Positions 47,290 to 52,367 of a DNA stretch of 52,367 nucleotides are shown one piece after another. The DNA is from Bacteroidota bacterium (GTDB taxonomy: Bacteria > Bacteroidota > Bacteroidia > Bacteroidales > F082), in contig QIKE01000074.1 of NCBI GenBank assembly GCA_003232915.1, positions 1 to 52,367 of the forward strand, in the 5' to 3' direction. A program made the translations under genes and the position numbers. The notes under the pieces were generated by a model, which saw only the letters and a program-made list of their open reading frames with translations, made no database searches and had not been told where the DNA came from. The number at the start of each line of letters is the position of its first letter. The stretch's first letter is position 1.

Positions 47290-47632
47290 AAATTAGCGAA
47301 TATTTTTTATCAACTATCAGAAATAGTAGAAAATGAAGATGGTGATAAGTTTTTACGAACGACTTTATTATATATGCATAATTTTCTGAAAATGGAGCGG
47401 AAGAAATTACAAAAACTATAAAAACAATAACACTGAGAAAAGGAGATATAGCTCTGAACATAACAATTCGATTAGCACAAGAAGTAATCCAAGAGTGATT
47501 TTTGAGGCGGAGAAAAAATCCGTTATTAAGTTATTTATGAAAGCAAAATTTTCTGTCGAGCAGATTGCCGGTTAATATGAGCTTGACAAAGAATTTGTTA
47601 CTAAAGCACTTAAAGAAATGGAGTTGATTTAA
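47290..47632 (+). pseudogene. Rpn/Transposase_31-type nuclease, C-terminal fossil
   Basis: Pieces in different frames match the C-terminal part of PD-(D/E)XK 'Transposase_31'/Rpn recombination-promoting nucleases: DKFLRTTLLYMHNF, then EEITKTIKTITLRKGDIAL, then after a stop EAEKKSVIKLFMKAKFSVEQ, an in-frame TAA, and YELDKEFVTKALKEMELI ending at 47632. The fossil at 51676-51984 has the same order of motifs (EITQEIETITAKGGDIAM, VKLFTKGKHT, ELDKNFVAKILKEAKLV), so the two are relatives. At least two frameshifts and two stops make it dead. The catalytic N-terminal domain is missing. Confidence 0.75.
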
Positions 47633-47678
47633 ACCGTATTATCATTTTAAGTGATGAATGCATTTTGCTTTTGTTTCG

Positions 47679-48110
47679 CTATTTCGTAAACACTGCACTT
47701 CTTACCACGGTATCAATATTATCATCCAAAGTGTAAGTAAACTCCAATCGACTATTATTTTTATAAGTTCCCGTACCTTCCACATAATCGGTATCTTGAC
47801 CTGTTTTTTGTTTATCTATCACTATCGAATTACCCACTACAAGACCGGTAACCTGCCCATTGAGATCGGCAAAATTGCTAAAATAGATTTGCTGACTATT
47901 AACAGGGTTACGCTTAATGGTAACATCATAATTTAGCCGGGCAGCATTGTCGGAAACGTGCCATAAGCCAAGAAATTTCTGTACATCACCGGTATTGCTT
48001 CCGGATGTTATTCCTTCATCTTTACTGCACGAACTAACGCAGATAGTGAACAGTAAGAGTAAAAAACCAAACAAAAGTCGCTGAAATGAAAAGATTCTTT
48101 TTATTTTCAT
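47679..48110 (-). CDS. Predicted lipoprotein
   Basis: A 143-residue protein starting at 48110 with a lipoprotein signal, hydrophobic LLFGFLLLLFTICVSSC and the lipidated Cys at 28, then a Ser/Gly/Asp linker. The mature part (LGLWHVSDNAARLNYDVTIK, then VIDKQKTGQDTDYVEGTGTY) reads as a small beta-rich, lipocalin-like fold of the kind common in short Bacteroidetes lipoproteins; no catalytic motif is seen. The frame is intact. Downstream on the map lies the frameshifted thioredoxin-fold gene, transcribed in the same direction, 160 bases apart. Confidence 0.7.
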   Translation of the reverse strand: MKIKRIFSFQRLLFGFLLLLFTICVSSCSKDEGITSGSNTGDVQKFLGLWHVSDNAARLNYDVTIKRNPVNSQQIYFSNFADLNGQVTGLVVGNSIVIDKQKTGQDTDYVEGTGTYKNNSRLEFTYTLDDNIDTVVRSAVFTK

Positions 48111-48270
48111 AATATTTTTTTTATAGCACAACTATTAGCCTTAGAACAGCAAATATGTTGTTATTTTTATATAAGTGTACAAAATACGTTCCTGTTTTCA
48201 GCATGTTTACTGGCAAATTATACGATTATCTACCTTCGATACTCGTTTGTTACGTGATGAAAAAAGCAAA

Positions 48271-48920
48271 TCACCTTACTCTATTGCTAATATCATAACT
48301 AAAATTACCTTTTGTGCCGGACTGCAATGATAAAACCGCATAAGTTTTTGCAGGATTGGAGACAATACTTGCCTTTTGTTGTTGTTCGCGGTTTTCTTCA
48401 AGACCGGCCATAACGCCTCCGGCAGCAATAACCACCGGATCGATATTATAAGAGATAGGCGACGAGATATATTGACTGAAAATATTGTTATCTGGTGATA
48501 TTATAATTATATCAGGGTAAGATAAAACCCCATAATTATTAAATACCCTATTTCCCCCTACTTGCTTACCACTAATGCTATGCATTGTAAGTCCGTAAAT
48601 AGAGTCGAAAACCCGTGCGTTTTTATTGTTGCTTCCCCAGTTTATAGCCATAAAAGAAACATTACCATCATTACAGCTGAAGTTCTCATACGAAGTTTTA
48701 AAATCGTGGATATAGGTTTGACAAAAACCACATGTGATGGGAAAAAAACAATGACCACAATCTTATCTTCATCATCAAGTATGGGGAACAACCAAATGGA
48801 CGTACCTTCCAAAATTTCCGCATGAAAACCAACAGCCTCTGTTAGTTTCGTTTGTCCCTTTAATAAAGATACCGAAAAAATCAAAATAGTTAACAAGCAA
48901 GTTAATAATTTGTTTTTCAT
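48271..48920 (-). pseudogene. Frameshifted secreted thioredoxin-fold protein
   Basis: Two overlapping frames (48642-48920 and 48271-48651) are halves of one gene. The N-terminal half has a signal peptide (cleavage near LLKGQ) and GTSIWLFPILDDEDKIVVIV. At a T7-C3 run on the minus strand (about 48740) one T is missing; adding it continues the frame as FFPITCGFCQTYIHDFKTSY, with a CGFC thioredoxin-type active site, and joins MAINWGSNNKNARVFDSIYG. The whole would be 216 residues. The C-terminus, IVSNPAKTYAVLSLQSGTK, looks like the start of a type IX sorting domain cut off early, so a second lesion is likely. It lies 2 bases after deoC. Confidence 0.8.
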
Positions 48921-48922
48921 AA

Positions 48923-49780
48923 TTACAGTTTGGAATTTTCAATAATTTCATCATAAACTTTTTTGGCGAGATGACTGGCGCCTATCCTGAAAAGTTCGTT
49001 GTTCAGCCAATTTTCTCCTAAAATTTCTTCAACGAGTTGATAATACACCAACGCATCTTCGGGAGAAGCTATACCTCCGGCAGGTTTTACCCCTATCTTA
49101 CGTTTTGTTTTTTCGTAATATTCTTTGACACTATCAAGCAGAATCAAAAAAGTTTCTGGTGTTGCTGCCGGTTGTATTTTTCCAGTTGATGTTTTCAAAA
49201 AATCGGCACCGGCAAGTAAAGCAATAACACAGGCTTTTCTAATAAGCGAAACTTCTCTGAGTTCTCCCGTTTCAAGAATTACTTTCAAATGTGTTTCGCC
49301 ACAAACCGCTTTTATCGAACTTATTTCATCAAATACATAGTCTTCATCTCCTTCGATAAGTCGCCCGCGCGAAATAACCATATCTATTTCGTCAGCACCT
49401 TGTTCAAGAGTATATTCCACTTCTTTCACCCTTAGGTGGAGGGGCAATTGTCCGCTCGGAAAAGCACCTGCTACACAAACGGTTTTAACGTCTGTTTTTT
49501 TCAATACTTCCGAAACCGTTCGGGCAAATACCGGATAAACACAAACCGCAGCTATATGTGGAATACTGAGTTCTTTGTTTTCGAAGTTGATAGCTTGTTG
49601 ACTTAGTTTTTTTACCTTTTCGTGAGTATCGTCTCCACCTAGAGCCGTTAAATCAATAAATCCAAGAATATTTTTATAAGCACTGATCTTTTCCGAAAGC
49701 CGAATAGTATAGTTAGTGATGTCTTCAACACGCTTTGTTAAACTGTTGAAGTCTTCATTATATTTCTTGAAATTTTGCAT
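48923..49780 (-). CDS. deoC: Deoxyribose-phosphate aldolase
   Basis: A 285-residue DERA that splits 2-deoxyribose 5-phosphate to acetaldehyde and glyceraldehyde 3-phosphate in nucleoside breakdown. The Schiff-base lysine is K196 in DFLKTSTGK; the relay lysine is in GVKPAGGI; EIDMVISRGRL and LKVILETGEL are also typical. Start 49780 (MQNFKKYNEDFNSLTKRVED) was preferred; a longer frame adds six residues. The length is slightly above the shorter DERA type because of an N-terminal helix, common in Bacteroidetes. The frameshifted thioredoxin-like gene follows after only 2 bases. Confidence 0.95.
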   Translation of the reverse strand: MQNFKKYNEDFNSLTKRVEDITNYTIRLSEKISAYKNILGFIDLTALGGDDTHEKVKKLSQQAINFENKELSIPHIAAVCVYPVFARTVSEVLKKTDVKTVCVAGAFPSGQLPLHLRVKEVEYTLEQGADEIDMVISRGRLIEGDEDYVFDEISSIKAVCGETHLKVILETGELREVSLIRKACVIALLAGADFLKTSTGKIQPAATPETFLILLDSVKEYYEKTKRKIGVKPAGGIASPEDALVYYQLVEEILGENWLNNELFRIGASHLAKKVYDEIIENSKL

Positions 49781-49795
49781 ATAATAACTTTTTAA

Positions 49796-49803
49796 CAAAA
49801 ATA
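49796..49803 (-). promoter_or_regulatory. Possible -7 promoter element (TATTTTTG) for deoC
   Basis: TATTTTTG on the minus strand lies 16 bases before the deoC ATG; it fits TAnnTTTG, but the surroundings are very AT-rich and no -33 element is visible. Confidence 0.35.
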
Positions 49804-49907
49804 ATCAATAATAATAAAGTAACTGAACTTTCGGGTTGGATAAACCTCCAATTATCAATAAAATAAAATTCAAAAAAACTTAAAAAATGTTACATAATTC
49901 GGTATAA

Positions 49908-51166
49908 ATGTTTAATTCCGTAGTTGTTATTAACAAAGTTATCCAACATGACAAAAATACAAAAAAGCGGGAACAAATCGAAAAGATTTTGCAAAACAAC
50001 CAAGAAATTAGCGACAATATTGACAACATAATGGGCAAATTCGATGTAAAGTCTATGCTTAAATCCTTTGATCTATTAAAACCAAACGGAACACTTATTT
50101 CCACCCTTGCTATGACGTTACTCATTTTGCCTTTTATTGCCAAAGACTTAATTTGGATATTGTCAACAAGTGGTTTAAACAAAAAAGATGCGTTTTATGA
50201 ATTGAGAAACAATCCAAAAATAAACCGGCGGGCGTTGCCGTATGGAAGGGGAAAGAGATTTTGGATTTTATTATCAGATAGTGATGTAGTTGCAAATCTA
50301 GTACGTGCTTTAGTATTAGATGATACGGCAGTTGCAAAAACCGGTAAGCATATTGAGCGAGTAAGCTATGTTCATAACCATGTAAACAGTATAATAAATT
50401 TTGTACTTGGTTATAGGATTTAAGTAGCAGGCTATTGGGATGGAGTAAATTTTATTCCATTCACAGCGAGAAAAGATACGCGAAGATAAAAAAGACTAAA
50501 AAGTAAATAGACAAAAAGGACAAGAAAATAAATACACTTAAAAGCGTAAAAACCGGATAGTTGAAAGAATAGACAAACTCACAAAAGAAGCCGAACAACT
50601 TCAAAAAGATATCAAAACCAAGCCTACAAAAACCACGCAAAATCAATTAACAAACACAGTGCAGAATATTGAGAAAAACAAAAGATTAAAGACCAAAATA
50701 TATTAAGTTGCAAGCAGAAGATCAAGAAGTTAGGATGATGATTGTTTTGGTAAATAAAGTCAAAGAAGAAAACTAACGATTGCTGGTAAGCACAAATCTA
50801 AACATCAGCTTCAACAAATTGATGGAGGTATATAAAATTCGTTGTACCAAAGAAGTATTCGTAAAAGAAACCAAACAATATTTGCTCTTGGGCAAACGCC
50901 AGTCGCAAGATTTTTACGCACAAATAGCCGACACAACGCTTAGTTTTATTCATTAAATCTTTCTTAGATGCTACGAGCGTACTCATTATGGAACGAGCAT
51001 TGGCGGATTGTTCAGAAAACTATCACAAGCATCAATCGAAGAAAACCTCGTAGCAGATTTTAGCAGAATATTTATTGATTTATTAATGGCGTTTCTTGAA
51101 CTTGCAGGAATTGTTTTTATGACTTTCTACGAAAAGTTAATACGTCAACCGGAATTACAAAACTCC
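49908..51166 (+). pseudogene. Degenerate IS4-like DDE transposase
   Basis: An intact 171-residue frame (49908-50423) resembles the N-terminus of an IS4-type transposase: LISTLAMTLLILPFIAKDLI, DAFYELRNNPKINRRALPYG, LVLDDTAVAKTGKHIERVSY. An in-frame TAA (50421-50423) interrupts what continues as GYWDGVNFIPF. Beyond a scrambled middle, the C-terminal part returns as LVSTNLNISFNKLMEVYKIR, CTKEVFVKETKQYLLLGKRQ, QDFYAQIADTTLSFIH and RTHYGTSIGGLFRKLSQASI, ending near 51166. Several stops and frameshifts and an internal loss make it dead. The exact IS family is not certain. The N-terminal frame should not be called a functional gene. Confidence 0.8.
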
Positions 51167-51675
51167 TCAGTTAGACTAAATTTTCCATCTTCGGGTCAAG
51201 CTGTATAATCGGAGCATTATGGTAAAAATAATCGTATTTAATTGTATGCATGATATTTACACTATATATTGCCTCGTTTTCTTTTCCATTTTCCGATTTA
51301 ATTATTTGATTATCCTTTCGTTATGAAACCCCAAAGTTCAGTTAATTATCATAAACTATTTCTTAAACAGTATGAATGATCTGTTTATGATTTACAAAAA
51401 TCTAATTGGACAATAACATATCCGTAACTTTGTTGCCACCATATGGCACTCGTTTGTAACGAGAGCCATATTAACCATTATCCCGATATTTACAAACTAC
51501 CATACCCACGGCTTAGTAATTATTTCCAATTCAGTAACCTTACATACTTGGATCAGATAATTACAATGTATCCAGACTTTTATCATAATTTCATTACCCC
51601 CCACAAGCCCTGCGTTCGTTTGTAACGAGTACCAAAATGATTTTTTATCGTCCTAAGTTCACAATATAGAACCTC
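51167..51675. other. Gene-free stretch with hairpin and repeated motif
   Basis: About 500 AT-rich bases. At 51441-51471 ATATGGCaCTCGTT pairs with AACGAGaGCCATAT around TGT. The loop-side motif CGTTTGTAACGAG recurs at 51617-51629, and a variant (CGTTTGTTACGTG) is at 48244-48256. These may be leftover mobile-element sequences. No gene is seen. Confidence 0.6.
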
Positions 51676-51984
51676 TCAAACAAGTTTAGCCTCTTTTAAA
51701 ATTTTTGCTACAAAATTTTTATCCAGTTCAAGAATATCAGCAATTTCGTAAATTGTGTGTTTTCCTTTGGTAAATAATTTTACAATTACCATTTTTTGAT
51801 TTTCGTAGAGGCCTTCTTGTCTCCCTTTTTGAAGTCCTTTTTGAATTCCTTTTTCTTCAAGTTGCATTGCTATAGTCATGGCTATGTCTCCTCCTTTGGC
51901 TGTTATGGTTTCAATTTCTTGCGTTATCTCTTTAAATCCTTTTTCAACATTGTTGTAAATATAAGCAAATAAAATTTTGTCTAA
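51676..51984 (-). pseudogene. Rpn/Transposase_31-type nuclease, C-terminal fragment
   Basis: An open frame runs on the minus strand from after a TGA (51985-51987) to 51676. It reads LDKILFAYIYNNVEKGFKEI, TQEIETITAKGGDIAMTIAM, QLEEKGIQKGLQKGRQEG, then MVIVKLFTKGKHTIYEIADI and a final helix ending ILKEAKLV. The Gly-Lys-rich EKGIQKGLQKG helix and the final helix-turn-helix-like tail are typical of Transposase_31/Rpn proteins, which are normally about 300 residues with an N-terminal PD-(D/E)XK nuclease. Only the last roughly 100 residues remain. A 67-residue start at 51879 exists but is unlikely to be a real gene. Confidence 0.75.
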
Positions 51985-52000
51985 TCAAATAATATTTTAT

Positions 52001-52008
52001 TACCTTTG
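52001..52008 (+). promoter_or_regulatory. Promoter with -7 TACCTTTG and -33 TTTG
   Basis: TACCTTTG is preceded by TTTG at 51976-51979, 21 bases upstream, close to the Bacteroidetes -33/-7 layout. It points into a GC-richer stretch without a reading frame. Confidence 0.6.
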
Positions 52009-52014
52009 CAAATT

Positions 52015-52118
52015 ATATTAATACAGAAAAAATCGTGAAAGACGTTGAAAGCCGCATGGCCGTTGAGAGAGAGTAAACACCTCTTCGCGTTCGCGACACC
52101 CGCCTTAGGTAGTTTTTT
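52015..52118 (+). ncRNA. Candidate small RNA
   Basis: Starting just after a good promoter, about 100 bases have clearly higher GC than the surroundings and small stems (GCC-GCAT-GGC near 52055; TCGCG-TT-CGCGA near 52085; ACCT with AGGT) and end in TTTTTT at 52113-52118. No open frame is present. It matches no RNA family that I recognise; it could also be part of the leader of the lipoprotein gene at 52256. Confidence 0.35.
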
Positions 52119-52192
52119 CATTTGACTGCTTTTATATTTGCAAATTTCTTATTTGATACTTCCTAACCCATAAAGCAAAAGGGTACTTATTT

Positions 52193-52212
52193 AATCCGGT
52201 AATTCCCGGATT
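52193..52212 (+). promoter_or_regulatory. Hairpin in the leader of the terminal lipoprotein gene
   Basis: AATCCGG (52193-52199) pairs with CCGGATT (52206-52212) over a 6-base loop, 44 bases before the ATG. TATATTTG at 52133-52140 is a possible promoter for this leader. There is no T-run, so it may protect or regulate the message rather than terminate it. Confidence 0.5.
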
Positions 52213-52255
52213 CCGTATTATATTTATAAAAACATTATTAAAAAAAATTATTATT

Positions 52256-52367
52256 ATGAACAATAAATATTCAATTTTGGCAGTTATCATCGTAGCTGCA
52301 ATGGTTTTTGTGGTTTCCTGCAAAAAAGATACAATGACCAATATAAATAAAAACAATCAGGATACTT
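52256..52367 (+). CDS. Lipoprotein, N-terminal part (runs off the window)
   Basis: Thirty-seven codons are present before the window ends. The ATG at 52256 opens MNNKYSILAVIIVAAMVFVV followed by SCKKDTMTN: a short basic start, a hydrophobic stretch and a Cys at 22 with Lys-Lys-Asp behind it, the usual lipoprotein signal of Bacteroidetes. The Asn/Lys-rich linker that follows is also typical. The mature function cannot be judged. A leader of more than 100 bases with a hairpin lies upstream. Confidence 0.75.
   Translation, partial: MNNKYSILAVIIVAAMVFVVSCKKDTMTNINKNNQDT

Noticed and set aside
46949-49908. A genomic island bounded by repeats
   Set aside because: deoC and the lipoprotein look native and no integrase, att-like duplication at a tRNA or intact mobility gene is present.
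50461-50646. 61-residue minus-strand hydrophobic frame
   Set aside because: Phe/Leu-rich product of A-rich DNA within the transposase fossil; no independent support.

Overview
The window looks like chromosomal DNA of an AT-rich, probably anaerobic member of the Bacteroidota (class Bacteroidia, Bacteroidales-like). Evidence: a type IX secretion sorting domain, lipoproteins with Bacteroidetes-style lipoboxes, -7 promoter elements of the TAnnTTTG type, a DUF3467 gene directly behind rpoC, Bacteroidetes-type RpoB/RpoC sequences and Bacteroidetes-type transposase remnants. No rRNA, CRISPR array, phage or intact transposase was found.

Layout. 1-3.2 kb: a fossil-rich edge with terminal-type repeats of lost insertion sequences, an unrecognised gene carrying HELNH, and three small cupin genes, the third broken by a 10-bp tandem duplication. 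3.2-9 kb: ruvX-def-TPR lipoprotein (minus), gcvT-comB (plus), then an outer-membrane barrel gene paired with an ammonium transporter gene (minus). 9-14.6 kb: an IS1380 transposase fragment, a 38-bp palindromic repeat array, ornithine aminotransferase, a phospholipase D-family synthase, a repeat element and tsaD. 14.6-28.6 kb (plus): a TamB-like protein, a T9SS cargo protein and an AddA-like helicase-nuclease in one run, then a tricorn-type protease and an alpha/beta hydrolase. 29-44.2 kb (minus): a compact information-processing block, rpsU-xerC-hpf-four tRNAs-tuf-tRNA-Trp-secE-nusG-rplKAJL-rpoBC-DUF3467, with several strong hairpins between genes. 44.3-52.4 kb: a MITE-like element, a dipeptidyl peptidase IV gene bracketed by 97-bp direct repeats, a lipoprotein, a frameshifted thioredoxin-fold protein, deoC, an IS4-like transposase fossil, two Rpn/Transposase_31 fossils, and at the edge a possible small RNA and the start of a lipoprotein gene.

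Functionally, most of the window is core: transcription and translation machinery, protein maturation (def), tRNA modification (tsaD), envelope assembly (TamB), recombinational repair (AddA, XerC/D). The metabolic genes fit amino-acid and peptide use: tricorn protease and DPP IV for peptides, RocD and GcvT for ornithine and glycine, Amt for ammonium, DeoC for deoxyribose phosphate.

I found no clear multi-gene novel system. The best candidates for something undescribed are the HELNH protein, the barrel-Amt gene pair, the structured repeat family near 13.2 and 23.8 kb, the 97-bp repeats around DPP IV, hairpins inside the rpsU-xerC and rplL-rpoB junctions, and a candidate small RNA near 52.05 kb. 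All identifications come from reading the sequence and from memory of protein families; no database search was run.
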